A stretch of 64,000 nucleotides of DNA from VRUE01 sp963805455 (GTDB lineage Bacteria; Actinomycetota; Thermoleophilia; Solirubrobacterales; 70-9): positions 186,001 through 250,000 of the forward strand of contig CAWDUJ010000002.1 in assembly GCA_963805455.1 (NCBI GenBank). Direction: 5' to 3'. Below, piece after piece: positions 50,934 to 59,591 of the stretch (the first letter of the stretch is position 1; every line of letters starts with the position of its first letter). Under the pieces are notes generated by a model. That model was given only the letters and a program-made list of their open reading frames with translations. It was not told the origin of the DNA and ran no database searches. Position numbers and translations under genes: made by a program.

Positions 50934-51890
50934 ATGACCGAAGCGCCGACAGTCGAGCTCGACGCCCAGTACCGCCAGCTGCGCGAGGAATGCGGGCTGC
51001 TCGACCGCTCCGGGCGCGGCAAGATCCTCGTCAGCGGCCCTGACGCCGCCGAGTACCTGCAGGGCCAGCTCACCAACGACATCGAGGCGCTCGCTGCGGA
51101 CCAGGGCTGCTACGCGGCGCTCCTTGACCGCAAGGGACATCTGAAGTCCGATATGCGCGTCCTCAGGCTCGCGAACGGCGACATCTGGCTCGACCTCGAG
51201 CCCGACCCGACACCCACCGTCCTCTCCCACCTGCGGACCTACAGCATCGGTCGCGAGGTCGAGATCGAGGACGTCGGCGAGGAGTGGGCGATCCTCTCGC
51301 TGATCGGCCCGCGCTCCGCCGAGCTCGCTGGCTTCGAGGGCCTCGGGCCCGCGCACGCTCAGCGCTTCCGACAGTGGGAGGGAATCGACGTCCTCGGCGT
51401 CGCCACCAAGGTCGGCGTCGACCTTCTCGCCCGCACCGGGGACGCGGCCGCCGCCCGCGAGCTCGCCCTCTCCGCCGGTGCCGTCGAGGTCGGCGAGGAC
51501 GCCGCCGAGATCGTCCGGATCGAGTCCGGCACCCCACGGTTCGGCGCCGAGATGAGCGCCGAGACGATGCCGGCCGAGGCCGGGATCGTCGATGCCGTGA
51601 TCAGCTTCACCAAGGGCTGCTACATCGGCCAGGAGCCGGTCGCCCGCCTCCACTACAAGGGCCGGCCGAACCGGCACCTGCGGGGGCTCGAGTTGAGCGC
51701 CCCGGCCGAGCCCGGCGCCGAGCTCCGATTGGGCGAGAAGACGGTCGGGACCATCGGCAGCTCCTGCCTCTCCCCCGCCCGCGGCCCGATCGCGCTTGCG
51801 ATCCTCCGCCGCGAGGCCGAGCCTGGGGTCGAGGTCGCGGTAGGTGAAGATGGCGTTACGGCGCGCGTTGTCGACTTGCCGTTCGGCTAG
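50934..51890 (+). CDS. ygfZ: folate-binding protein YgfZ (GcvT-like), Fe-S repair
   Basis: 318 residues from ATG 50934 after GAAGGAG. Aminomethyltransferase fold: LLDRSGRGKILVSGPDAAEYL, QGQLTNDIEAL, and the hallmark KGCYIGQE (TKGCYIGQEPVARLHYKG). YgfZ/IBA57 proteins use tetrahydrofolate to support repair of certain iron-sulfur clusters. Divergent from mntRH across the dyad, 11 bp before a lipoprotein gene on the same strand. Confidence 0.94.
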   Translation: MTEAPTVELDAQYRQLREECGLLDRSGRGKILVSGPDAAEYLQGQLTNDIEALAADQGCYAALLDRKGHLKSDMRVLRLANGDIWLDLEPDPTPTVLSHLRTYSIGREVEIEDVGEEWAILSLIGPRSAELAGFEGLGPAHAQRFRQWEGIDVLGVATKVGVDLLARTGDAAAARELALSAGAVEVGEDAAEIVRIESGTPRFGAEMSAETMPAEAGIVDAVISFTKGCYIGQEPVARLHYKGRPNRHLRGLELSAPAEPGAELRLGEKTVGTIGSSCLSPARGPIALAILRREAEPGVEVAVGEDGVTARVVDLPFG

Positions 51891-51901
51891 ATTCCGCCGC
51901 G

Positions 51902-52393
51902 ATGGGTGGTTGGAGAGGCAGAGGGACGCTTGGGTTTGTCCTGCTCGCGATCGTCGCGCTGGGCGCCGCCGGCTGCGGCGTGGAAGAACACGCCAACGAG
52001 CCGCGGCCGACGCCCTCGGCCCGGGTCAGCGTCGTCCTCACCGACACCAGCGTCTCGGTCCAGCCGAAGGAGGTCGGCGCCGGTCCCGAACCCGCGAGCC
52101 AGATTCCGCAGAACCGCAACGCCAGCCAGCCCCGGGTCCACTCGAGCCGGCCCCTCAACGTGATCATGGTCGCCGCCAACCTCACCGACAACGACGCCAA
52201 GCTCGTGATCAGAGGCCCCGGAACCCGGGTCGTCTCCGGCCCGATGATCGCCAACGGCAACGGGTCGGTCGAGGCGGCGCTCAAGGCCGGCACCTACACG
52301 ATCCAGGCCGCAGGCATCCCCGGCGCCAAGCCCACCCGCCTCATCGTCGGCGATTACCGCACGTCGTCCTCGAACGACGTGCTGCTGCCCTAG
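51902..52393 (+). CDS. lipoprotein of unknown function
   Basis: 163 residues. Signal ends in LGAAGC (Cys25). The mature part has the beta-rich SVVLTDTSVSVQPKEVGAGP and PLNVIMVAANLTDNDAKLVI and resembles exported copper-binding/cupredoxin-like or DUF-type domains without the metal residues. Eleven bp after ygfZ, so possibly co-transcribed. Ends before a strong bidirectional hairpin. Confidence 0.7.
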   Translation: MGGWRGRGTLGFVLLAIVALGAAGCGVEEHANEPRPTPSARVSVVLTDTSVSVQPKEVGAGPEPASQIPQNRNASQPRVHSSRPLNVIMVAANLTDNDAKLVIRGPGTRVVSGPMIANGNGSVEAALKAGTYTIQAAGIPGAKPTRLIVGDYRTSSSNDVLLP

Positions 52394-52417
52394 CGGGGTC
52401 ACCGCGGGTAATCCGCG

Positions 52418-52450
52418 CTCCGTTAAGGGCTCTATAGGCGCCTAACGGAG
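52418..52450. terminator. bidirectional hairpin between lipoprotein gene and rmuC
   Basis: Arms CTCCGTTA and TAACGGAG (perfect, 8 bp) extend inward as GGGC/GGCGCC pairs. Located in the 67-bp gap between convergent genes, so it probably ends both transcripts. Confidence 0.7.
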
Positions 52451-52460
52451 GGCAGGTCGT

Positions 52461-53651
52461 TCAGCCGTCAGCGGCCTCGCGCCACCGGTCGGCAATCTCG
52501 CCGGCGTCGTCGCGGGGAGGATTGATGCTCCGGACCTCCCCCTCGAGCTTCGGCCGGCGGCGCGCAAACTCAAGGACCGTCGACGCCCGCCTCCAGAGCT
52601 TGCTTCGGCCGCTCGTCATCGAGAGCAGCCCGTCGTAGCTCTTGAAGGCCGTCTGGAGGTGCTTCCCGTGCTGGTCGAGACCGTCGAACAGGTCGGCGAC
52701 CTGCTCGGCCACGTCGATCAGCGCGTCGGCGACATCTCCGACCTGCTCCTCGTACCTCGCTTTGTGGGTCACCTCGGCGATCAGACCAAGCGCGAGGCCG
52801 AGCTGCGACGGAGTCACGACGTAGACACGATGCTTCTGCGCGAACTTCTCGATCGAGAAATCCGGCAGAGACTTGAGGGCCTCATAAGCGCCTTCAACCG
52901 GCACGTAGAGCAGTACCACGGAGGACCCCCGTCCAGCCACCTTGGTGTAGTCGCGTTTCGAGAGGTCTTCGGCGCGTGCCTTGAGTTTTCTCCCGAATCC
53001 GACCAGGCGATCGGGGTCGCTCTCACGAATCGCGTCCTCCATGTCCGCCGCGTCCTCGTCAAGGACGAACTTGGCGTCGATGATCACGCTGCCCTCGCGA
53101 GTCCGGACGATGTAGTCGGCTCGCTTGCGGCCATCCTCTCCGGGCACCTGGCTGAAGTAGTCGCGACCCAGCTCCAGCCCAAGGTTCCGGAGCTGGTTCT
53201 CGACAGCCAACTCCCCGAATGCCCCCCGCGCCTGCGGATTGGCGATGGTCCTCATCCACCCCGTCATCCGGTCCTCGACTCGCTCGGCCCCGCTGGCCGC
53301 CTTTGAGCTGTGGTCCAGCAACTGGGGAAGCTTCTGTTGCTTGATCTCATCGAGATCACGACGAAGGTCCCCGACGTGTTTGTGCGTCTGAGACAGCTTG
53401 TCCTCGTCCTCCCCCAGGAGCCTGTCGCGCTCAGCCTCGATCGCCTCCAGTCGGGCGCTCGCGGCCGCCAGCCTCTGCTCGACATCCGGGAGCAGCGCGG
53501 CGCGTGTGGCCTGTTCGTCGCGCTCGACCAGCGCCGAATCGCGCTCCGCTCGCATGCGATCCGCATCTGCGCCAAGCCGAGACGCTCTTACGGCCAGATA
53601 TGCGGCGGTGGCGGCCACCGCCAGCAGCAGGATCAAGAGCGTGACTGTCAT
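52461..53651 (-). CDS. rmuC: RmuC family DNA recombination protein
   Basis: 396 residues. N-terminal membrane helix (LLILLLAVAATAAYLAV), coiled coil (about 30-110; MRAERDSALVERDEQATRAA), then the RmuC nuclease-like domain: GAFGELAVENQLRNLGL, RKRADYIVRTREGSVIIDAKFVLD (PD-(D/E)xK-like D..DAK), VLLYVPVEGAYEAL. In E. coli RmuC limits sequence inversions at short repeats. Divergent from ccr. Confidence 0.92.
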   Translation of the reverse strand: MTVTLLILLLAVAATAAYLAVRASRLGADADRMRAERDSALVERDEQATRAALLPDVEQRLAAASARLEAIEAERDRLLGEDEDKLSQTHKHVGDLRRDLDEIKQQKLPQLLDHSSKAASGAERVEDRMTGWMRTIANPQARGAFGELAVENQLRNLGLELGRDYFSQVPGEDGRKRADYIVRTREGSVIIDAKFVLDEDAADMEDAIRESDPDRLVGFGRKLKARAEDLSKRDYTKVAGRGSSVVLLYVPVEGAYEALKSLPDFSIEKFAQKHRVYVVTPSQLGLALGLIAEVTHKARYEEQVGDVADALIDVAEQVADLFDGLDQHGKHLQTAFKSYDGLLSMTSGRSKLWRRASTVLEFARRRPKLEGEVRSINPPRDDAGEIADRWREAADG

Positions 53652-53768
53652 GGCATTCCCCTCATGGTCGAATCTTTGAAGGTAGTCGCGCTTCCGGACA
53701 AGAACCTGACGCTGTGGGTTGATCTAGGATTGCCGCCGGTCCGCAACTTCAACCTCGGAGGAGCCGGT

Positions 53769-55031
53769 TTGGCAGTCGACACCAGCGCAGTCGCGAATTT
53801 GGACGTGGAGCCCGGGACTCTCCCGGAGACGATGGCGGCGTGGGTGATCCGACAGGAGCGCGAGGGCGAGCCGACCGACGCCTTCCAGCTCGAGCAGATC
53901 GAGGTCCCGGAGCCCGGCCCGTTCGAGGTCGTCGTCCGGGTCATGGCCGCCGGGGTCAACTTCAACAACGTCTGGGCGGCGCTCGGCAAACCGGTCTCGG
54001 TCTTCGGCTACGGCGACCACCCTGAGTACGGCCACCACATCGGCGGCTCCGACGCCTCCGGGATCGTCTGGAAGGTCGGCGAGGGGGTGACCCGCTGGAA
54101 GCCCGGCGACGAGGTCGTGATCCACTGCAACCAGGCCTCCTACGAGGACGTCGAGGTCCACGGCCTCGACCCGCTCGCCGCGCCGAGCCAGAGGATCTGG
54201 GGATACGAGACGACCTGGGGCTCCTTCGCCCAGTTCACCAAGGTCCAGGCCCAGCAGCTGCTGCCGCGCCCGCAGAACCTCTCCTGGGTCGATTCCTCGG
54301 CCTACGGCCTCACCTACTTCACCGCCTACCGGATGCTGATCGACCAGTGCAAGCTGCAGCCCGGCCACAACGTCCTGATCTGGGGCGCAGCCGGCGGCCT
54401 CGGCGTCTTCGCGACCCAGCTCTGCAAGGCCGCCGGCGCCAACGCGGTCGGGGTCGTGTCCTCGGCGGAGAAGGGTGAGCTCGTCAAGCAGCTCGGCGCC
54501 GTCGACTACATCGACCGCAACGAGTTCGGCGAGATGATGCGGACCGACGAGAACCTCGCCGACCCCGCCGCCGACAAGGAGCGCTTCAAGGCGTCGCGCG
54601 GGTTTGCGAAGCGGGTCAAGGAGATCCTCGGCGACGCCCCCGACATCGTCTTCGAGCACGTCGGCCGCGCCACCTTCCCGACCTCGGTGTTCGTCGTCAA
54701 GCCGTTCGGCAAAGTCGTCATCTGCGGCGCCACCTCGGGGTTCCAGCTCGACTTCGACGTCCGCTATCTCTGGATGCGCCAGAAGCAGATCATCGGCTCC
54801 CATTTCGCCAACGCCTACGAGTGCATGCGCGCCAACCAGCTGATGGCCGAGGGCAAGGTCCGGCCGGTGATCTGGAAAACGATGGACTTCGACGGGGTCG
54901 CCGAGGCCCACCAGCTTCTGCACGAAAACAAGCACCTCGGAAAGATCTCGATCCTGGTCGGCGCCCAGTCCGACGAGGACGGCAGAAACGTCGACGGCCC
55001 GGGTGCGATCCGGGCGGAGGTCGGAGCATGA
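53769..55031 (+). CDS. ccrA: crotonyl-CoA carboxylase/reductase
   Basis: 420 residues from TTG 53769, five bases after GGAGGAG; an ATG at 53664 lacks such a site and would overlap the divergent promoter. MDR enzyme of the CCR family: AAGVNFNNVWAALGKPVSVF, GSDASGIVWKVGEGV, PSQRIWGYETTWGSFAQF, IWGAAGGLGVFATQLCKAAGANAVGVVS, VGRATFPTSVFVVKPFGKVV. Reductively carboxylates crotonyl-CoA to ethylmalonyl-CoA with NADPH and CO2, the first specific step of the ethylmalonyl-CoA pathway. Coupled to a small gene 19 bp later and in the same neighbourhood as meaA (56542). Confidence 0.93.
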   Translation: MAVDTSAVANLDVEPGTLPETMAAWVIRQEREGEPTDAFQLEQIEVPEPGPFEVVVRVMAAGVNFNNVWAALGKPVSVFGYGDHPEYGHHIGGSDASGIVWKVGEGVTRWKPGDEVVIHCNQASYEDVEVHGLDPLAAPSQRIWGYETTWGSFAQFTKVQAQQLLPRPQNLSWVDSSAYGLTYFTAYRMLIDQCKLQPGHNVLIWGAAGGLGVFATQLCKAAGANAVGVVSSAEKGELVKQLGAVDYIDRNEFGEMMRTDENLADPAADKERFKASRGFAKRVKEILGDAPDIVFEHVGRATFPTSVFVVKPFGKVVICGATSGFQLDFDVRYLWMRQKQIIGSHFANAYECMRANQLMAEGKVRPVIWKTMDFDGVAEAHQLLHENKHLGKISILVGAQSDEDGRNVDGPGAIRAEVGA

Positions 55032-55050
55032 GGATGAAGGAGGATTGCTG

Positions 55051-55344
55051 ATGGGCGAGGTCTGCACACTCGAGTGGCACATAGCCCCGTTCCGGGCCGA
55101 CCGCTGGCTCGACCTCTGGGAGCCGGCGGCGGCGAAGATGCCCGCCTACGGCGCCAGCAGCTGGTCGCTGACCCGCTCGATCGACGACCCGCTCTCGTTC
55201 CGGCAGGAGTCGGTCTGGGAGAGCCGGGTCGACTTCGAACGCTACTGGTTCTCGGAGGAGATCGAGGCGGCTCGCGCCAGCATCATCGACATGCACGACC
55301 TGCCGATCCTCCCCGCCTGGAGCACCGTCGTAATCAGCGAGTAG
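55051..55344 (+). CDS. small protein with ABM/EthD-like fold, linked to ccrA
   Basis: 97 residues from ATG 55051, preceded by AAGGAGG. Compact alpha/beta with TLEWHIAPFRADRWLDLW, PAYGASSWSLTRSIDDPL and ERYWFSEEIEAARASII, resembling the dimeric alpha-beta barrel of antibiotic biosynthesis monooxygenase/EthD proteins. Function unknown; tight spacing after ccrA suggests a role beside the CCR step or protein. Confidence 0.65.
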   Translation: MGEVCTLEWHIAPFRADRWLDLWEPAAAKMPAYGASSWSLTRSIDDPLSFRQESVWESRVDFERYWFSEEIEAARASIIDMHDLPILPAWSTVVISE

Positions 55345-55360
55345 CCAGTCGCCACCTCCA

Positions 55361-55440
55361 GGCCGCCCCCGGGCTCGGGAGCGACCGCCAGTCCATCTCT
55401 GTTTCCTCTGGCGCGAGCGGAGCAGAGGAGGCGGCCTTTT
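55361..55440 (+). terminator. large hairpin with T-run between convergent genes
   Basis: Outer arms GGCCGCC (55361-55367) and GGCGGCC (55430-55436), inner arms CCTCTG (55405) and CAGAGG (55423), followed by TTTTA. It lies between the ccrA-linked gene and the convergent clpS end. Classic intrinsic terminator shape on the plus strand, although the loop is long. Confidence 0.5.
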
Positions 55441-55729
55441 ATGATCGCTCGAGCGGGGCCATCGTCAGGCCCGCCGAGTCGAGCAGCTGCCAGTAGTGCT
55501 CGGCGGTCTCCCGCGGGCCTGTCCAGACGATCGCCTGCCCGGAGTTGTGGATCTGTTCGGCGATCGCGTGGCCCTGATCCAAGGTCGTGCCGGGGAGGAC
55601 GCTGGCGAGGGTCCGGGCGACGTGGTCGAAGGTGTTGTGGTTGTCGTTGCGGACGATCACCCGCCACTCGCCGCCCAGCCCCTCCCCCGGGCCGGCCTGA
55701 CGCGGACGCTCGATGGTCTCCGTCGACAC
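55439..55729 (-). CDS. clpS: ATP-dependent Clp protease adaptor ClpS
   Basis: 96 residues from GTG 55729. ClpS core: WRVIVRNDNHNTFDHVARTL (the NDxxNTF strand and binding pocket), AIAEQIHNSGQAIVWTGPRETAE, HYWQLLDSAGL. Binds N-degron substrates and delivers them to ClpC/ClpA. An N-terminal tail of about 20 residues (STETIERPRQAGPGEGLGG) carries no conserved elements. Monocistronic; convergent with the ccrA operon. Confidence 0.9.
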   Translation of the reverse strand: MSTETIERPRQAGPGEGLGGEWRVIVRNDNHNTFDHVARTLASVLPGTTLDQGHAIAEQIHNSGQAIVWTGPRETAEHYWQLLDSAGLTMAPLERS

Positions 55730-55748
55730 CGACCGAATTATGGCGTGA

Positions 55749-56450
55749 CTATTCGAACGGGTTCGGAACCCGGATGACGAGGTCGTCGAAGCTCCCGACC
55801 AGGCCCTTGGCCGACTTCGAGGCCCCGAGCCCGACCGCGGAGGCGCGCCCCTGCAGTTCGCCGGCCGCATCGTCGGTCACGTCGGCGACGAGTTCGCGGC
55901 CGACGAAGGCGAGCAGACGGCATGAGCCCTTGTCCGGGCCGCTGGTGACGTTGAAGGCGCGCAGCCGCAGTTCGTTCGGTTCGTTGACTCCCTTGATCGC
56001 GGCGACGCCCTTGGCGATCTTCAGGTATTCGACACTGCCGCCGGGGAGGCTGGCGCGGAGCTGGGCCTTGCGCTGCAGTGGGTAGACCGCGAGCTGATAG
56101 TGGGCGCCGTCTTCACCGGCCCGCAGGTCGAGCGCGAGGAAGGCCTGCTTGCGCAGGGCCTTCGGCGTCCCGCTCAGGAGCCGGGCGGTGGCCCCGATTT
56201 CGAGATCGCGGCCGACCACCGGCGTTCGGTATGAGCATTCGCTGGTCCGCTTGCCGAGGGTGATCCGCAGGGCGTCTTCGGAGCCGCCGCGATTGCAGCT
56301 GTCCCCATCCAGCTTGCGGAGCGCTTCGCGCTGTGCGTCGTTGCTCATCGGGTTCTGGTAGACGCCGACCGGGGCCGCCAGCGCGGCGCTCGCGGCGCCG
56401 AGCGCGCACGCGAACACTGCCAAAACCGCTGCTTTCCCGAGAAAACTCAT
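55749..56450 (-). CDS. secreted concanavalin/LamG-like protein of unknown function
   Basis: 233 residues. Signal peptide AAVLAVFACALGAASAALAAP, then a beta-rich domain with a strongly polar surface (RLLSGTPKALRKQAFLALDL, AHYQLAVYPLQRKAQLRASL, LVGSFDDLVIRVPNP). Three-four Cys. The layout resembles family-16-like jelly-roll domains. No known role. Divergent from meaA. Confidence 0.68.
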   Translation of the reverse strand: MSFLGKAAVLAVFACALGAASAALAAPVGVYQNPMSNDAQREALRKLDGDSCNRGGSEDALRITLGKRTSECSYRTPVVGRDLEIGATARLLSGTPKALRKQAFLALDLRAGEDGAHYQLAVYPLQRKAQLRASLPGGSVEYLKIAKGVAAIKGVNEPNELRLRAFNVTSGPDKGSCRLLAFVGRELVADVTDDAAGELQGRASAVGLGASKSAKGLVGSFDDLVIRVPNPFE

Positions 56451-56541
56451 CGTCGGAGCCTAAACACCGCCCCTGGGAAAAGATGCGCGGCGTGACCGAT
56501 GAACGCAGTTTTTCTGCGGCGCGCAAATATCATTGGGAACG

Positions 56542-58536
56542 ATGTCCGAGCACCGCCTGCCAGAGCCCGATCGCCCGTGGGTCATGCGCACCTACGCAGG
56601 GCATTCCGACGCCCGGCGCTCGAACGAGCTCTATCGCAGCAACCTGGAAAAGGGCCAGACCGGCCTCTCGGTCGCGTTCGACCTGCCGACCCAGACCGGC
56701 TACGACCCCGACCACATCCTCGCCCGCGGCGAGGTCGGCAAGGTCGGGGTCTCGATCGTGAACAAGGGCGACATGCATGACCTGTTCGACGGCATCCCGC
56801 TCGACGAGATGAACACCTCGATGACGATCAACGCGACCGCCGCCTGGCTCCTCGGCCTCTACATAACGGTCGCCGAGGAAAACGGGGTCGACCGCTCCGA
56901 GCTCAAGGGCACGACCCAGAACGACATCATCAAGGAGTACCTCTCGCGCGGCACCTACGCCTTCCCCCCCGAGCCCTCGATGCGGCTGATCGCCGACATG
57001 GTCGCCTTCACCGTCAACGAGGTCCCGAGCTGGAACCCGACCAACATCTGCAGCTACCACCTGCAGGAGGCCGGGGCGACGCCGGTCCAGGAGATCGCCT
57101 ACGCGATCTCGACCGGGATCGCCGTCCTCGACGAGGTCAAGGCCCGGGGCCAGGTCGCCGACGCCGACTTCCCGAAGGTCTTCGGCCGGATCTCGTTCTT
57201 CGTCAACGCCGGGATCAGGCTGATCGAGGAGATCGCCAAGCTCCGCGCGATGGGCCGGATCTGGAACGAGATTGGCCGCGAGCGATACGGCGTCAGCGAC
57301 GAGAAGATGCTGCGGTTCCGCTACGGGGTCCAGGTCAACAGCCTCGGCCTGACAGAGGCCCAGCCGGAGAACAACGTTCAGCGGATCGTCCTCGAGGCCC
57401 TTGCCGTGACGCTCAGCCGCGACGCCCGCGCCCGCGCGATCCAGCTCCCGGCCTGGAACGAGGCGATGGGGCTCCCCCGCCCGTGGGACCAGCAGTGGAG
57501 CCTGCGGATCCAGCAGGTGCTGGCGAACGAGACCGACCTGCTCGAGTACCCCGACATCTTCGAGGGCTCGAAGGTGATGGACGGCCTTGTCGAGGAGCTG
57601 ATCGATGGCGCCCGGGCCGAGATGGCGGTCGTCGAGGAGCACGGCGGCGCGGTCGCCGCCGTCCCCTACATGAAGGCCCGCTTGGTTGAGTCCCACCGCG
57701 AGCGGGTCGGCCGGATCGAGTCCGGCGAGCTGAAAGTGATCGGGCAGAACAGCTTCACTGAGACCGAGGACTCGCCTCTGACCGCAGGCACCGACGGAGG
57801 CATCCTCACCCCGGACCCCGAGGTCGAGCGCGAGCGTGTCAAAGCGCTCAACGTTTGGAGGGCGACTCGCGACGAGAAGGCCGTGCGGCGGGCGCTCGAA
57901 GAGCTGGCCCGTGTCGCCGCCACCGAGGACGAGAACGTGATGCCGGCGACGATCGAGGCGGCCAGGGCCGGCGCCACCACCGGCGAGTGGGCGGCCGCCC
58001 TGCGCGAGACCTTCGGCGCCTACCGCGGCCCGACCGGCGTCGACGGTGCCGCGCCGCCGGCCGACCGCGACCAACTTGCCGAGATCCGCAGCCGGGTCGA
58101 CGAGGTCTCAGCCGAGCTCGGCCACCGGGTCAAGATCCTCGTCGGCAAGCCGGGGCTCGACGGCCACTCCAACGGCTCCGAGCAGATCGCGCTCCGCGCC
58201 CGCGACAGCGGCATGGAGGTCGTCTACCAGGGGATCCGCCTGACCCCGGGGGAGATCGCCGAGTCGGCCCTGCAGGAGGACGTCGACGTCGTCGGCCTCT
58301 CGATCCTCTCCGGCTCGCACCTCGAGCTGATCCCAGAGGTGGTCCGCATGCTCCGCGACGAGGGCAGCGACGTCCCGGTCGTCGTCGGCGGGATCATCCC
58401 GCCGGCCGACGCCGAGCGACTGCGCGAGGCCGGGGTCGACGGTGTCTACACGCCGAAGGACTTCGATATCAACCGGATCATGGGCGAGATCGTCGAGATC
58501 GTCCACCGCCGCGCCGCCGCCGGCGCCGCCGCCTGA
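56542..58536 (+). CDS. meaA: ethylmalonyl-CoA mutase-type B12-dependent mutase (MeaA)
   Basis: 664 residues from ATG 56542. N-terminal TIM-barrel domain of methylmalonyl-CoA-mutase type (MRTYAGHSDARRSNELYRSN, GLSVAFDLPTQTGYDPDH, KGTTQNDIIKEYLSRGTYA), then a B12-binding domain with DGHSNG (DxHxxG) and SGSHLELIPEVVRML. Sequence is closest to MeaA (ethylmalonyl-CoA mutase), which converts ethylmalonyl-CoA to methylsuccinyl-CoA, and its position near ccrA supports this; isobutyryl-CoA mutase-like activity is an alternative. Adenosylcobalamin-dependent. Confidence 0.92.
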   Translation: MSEHRLPEPDRPWVMRTYAGHSDARRSNELYRSNLEKGQTGLSVAFDLPTQTGYDPDHILARGEVGKVGVSIVNKGDMHDLFDGIPLDEMNTSMTINATAAWLLGLYITVAEENGVDRSELKGTTQNDIIKEYLSRGTYAFPPEPSMRLIADMVAFTVNEVPSWNPTNICSYHLQEAGATPVQEIAYAISTGIAVLDEVKARGQVADADFPKVFGRISFFVNAGIRLIEEIAKLRAMGRIWNEIGRERYGVSDEKMLRFRYGVQVNSLGLTEAQPENNVQRIVLEALAVTLSRDARARAIQLPAWNEAMGLPRPWDQQWSLRIQQVLANETDLLEYPDIFEGSKVMDGLVEELIDGARAEMAVVEEHGGAVAAVPYMKARLVESHRERVGRIESGELKVIGQNSFTETEDSPLTAGTDGGILTPDPEVERERVKALNVWRATRDEKAVRRALEELARVAATEDENVMPATIEAARAGATTGEWAAALRETFGAYRGPTGVDGAAPPADRDQLAEIRSRVDEVSAELGHRVKILVGKPGLDGHSNGSEQIALRARDSGMEVVYQGIRLTPGEIAESALQEDVDVVGLSILSGSHLELIPEVVRMLRDEGSDVPVVVGGIIPPADAERLREAGVDGVYTPKDFDINRIMGEIVEIVHRRAAAGAAA

Positions 58537-58691
58537 CGACGATCGAGCCGAAGCGGGGAATGCAGGGCCGCCCGACTTCTGTTGGAGAGCCGCGTTCGAC
58601 ATAGCGTTGCAAGTCTTGGCGCAGGTTCTCCGGCATCGGGCCAAAGGCTCCATCGGCATCTGGGGCGCGACGACAGGGCCTATGCGCGAGA

Positions 58692-59267
58692 ATGCCTGGA
58701 ATGGGCGAGCTCAACGGGGACCGCTCGGCCTGGCTGCGCTGCTACCGCTGCTGGTCCCAGAACCTCGAGATCCAGATCCACTATGACGCGATCCGTCGCG
58801 TCGACCCCGAGTCGGGGATCCCGGCCGAGGGCATCGACGAGGTCCAGGAAGCCGTCGTCCAGTGCCTCGACTGCATGCACGACCAACCGCACCTGACGCT
58901 GCAGGACGATCGCGTCGTCCCGATCGAGGATCGCTGGGAGCGGATGGTCGCCGGGACCCCGTGGGTCGCTTCTTGCACGGTCACCGTCGACCAGGAGCGG
59001 GTCGAGAGCTGCGCGGGGCCCGAGGCGGCCGAATTCCTCACCTACGGCGCCTTCGGCGAGGCCGGGGTCCGCGAGTTCTTCGCCCACGTCCGCTTCCACA
59101 AGCACGACGAGGAGCGGATCGTCGTCCACATGCTGGTCGAGCTCTACGCGCGCTCGGCAGAGGAGGCGACCGAGGTACTCGAATCCGCGGCCCACGGGCC
59201 GCTCGAGATCACCTCGCTGGCGGAGGAGTCGCGCCCTCCGGCCCACGCCTCCGACGAAGCGCACTGA
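58692..59267 (+). CDS. hypothetical protein with two CxxC pairs
   Basis: 191 residues, ATG at 58692 or 58701. CYRC (about 17-20) and CLDC near residue 58 could make a zinc ribbon, followed by an alpha/beta C-terminal domain (FGEAGVREFFAHVRFHKHDEERIVVHMLVELYARS in part). No family known to me. Monocistronic between meaA and the EPS locus; the upstream 155 bp (58537-58691) show no clear regulatory motif. Confidence 0.7.
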   Translation: MPGMGELNGDRSAWLRCYRCWSQNLEIQIHYDAIRRVDPESGIPAEGIDEVQEAVVQCLDCMHDQPHLTLQDDRVVPIEDRWERMVAGTPWVASCTVTVDQERVESCAGPEAAEFLTYGAFGEAGVREFFAHVRFHKHDEERIVVHMLVELYARSAEEATEVLESAAHGPLEITSLAEESRPPAHASDEAH

Positions 59268-59591
59268 GCCCACCGCTCAACGTTTTGCGTCGGACATCCG
59301 TCCGCGCCGATCCGCATCACGAAGCTGGCAGGGCGCCAATGCAAAACATTTCCTGCGCAACCTTGTAACCGTCCCGTTTCTAGGTATGGAGTTTTCACCG
59401 ATCTGTGTCTATGTTCTAAGGCGGTGTTCGCCGGTGGTGCCGGTGCCCGCGGAAAGCCCCCCATTGTGTGCTGAATGGCACGGTTGGGAAAGAGGGTTTC
59501 GAAGACGATGGGCATGGGTTACCACAGATTCGCACCGCGGATTCACGCGGATTGCCGATATAGACAACGCGTGGCCAAATTGAGAAACCAG
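59268..59591. other. 324-bp leader before the EPS glycosyltransferase gene
   Basis: AT-richer than its surroundings (ACATTTCC, CCCGTTTCTAGGTATGGAGTTTTC). Hairpin GGCG-GTGTT-CGCC near 59420. Short in-frame extensions of the transferase start at 59475 and 59508 are possible, but the peptide they add is not conserved-looking. I see no match to c-di-GMP, c-di-AMP, TPP or cobalamin riboswitches. The stretch may be a long 5' leader controlling EPS synthesis. Confidence 0.4.

Noticed and set aside
59340..59480. c-di-AMP or c-di-GMP riboswitch before the EPS gene
   Set aside because: I looked for the conserved cores of both classes and found none; only a short generic hairpin is present.
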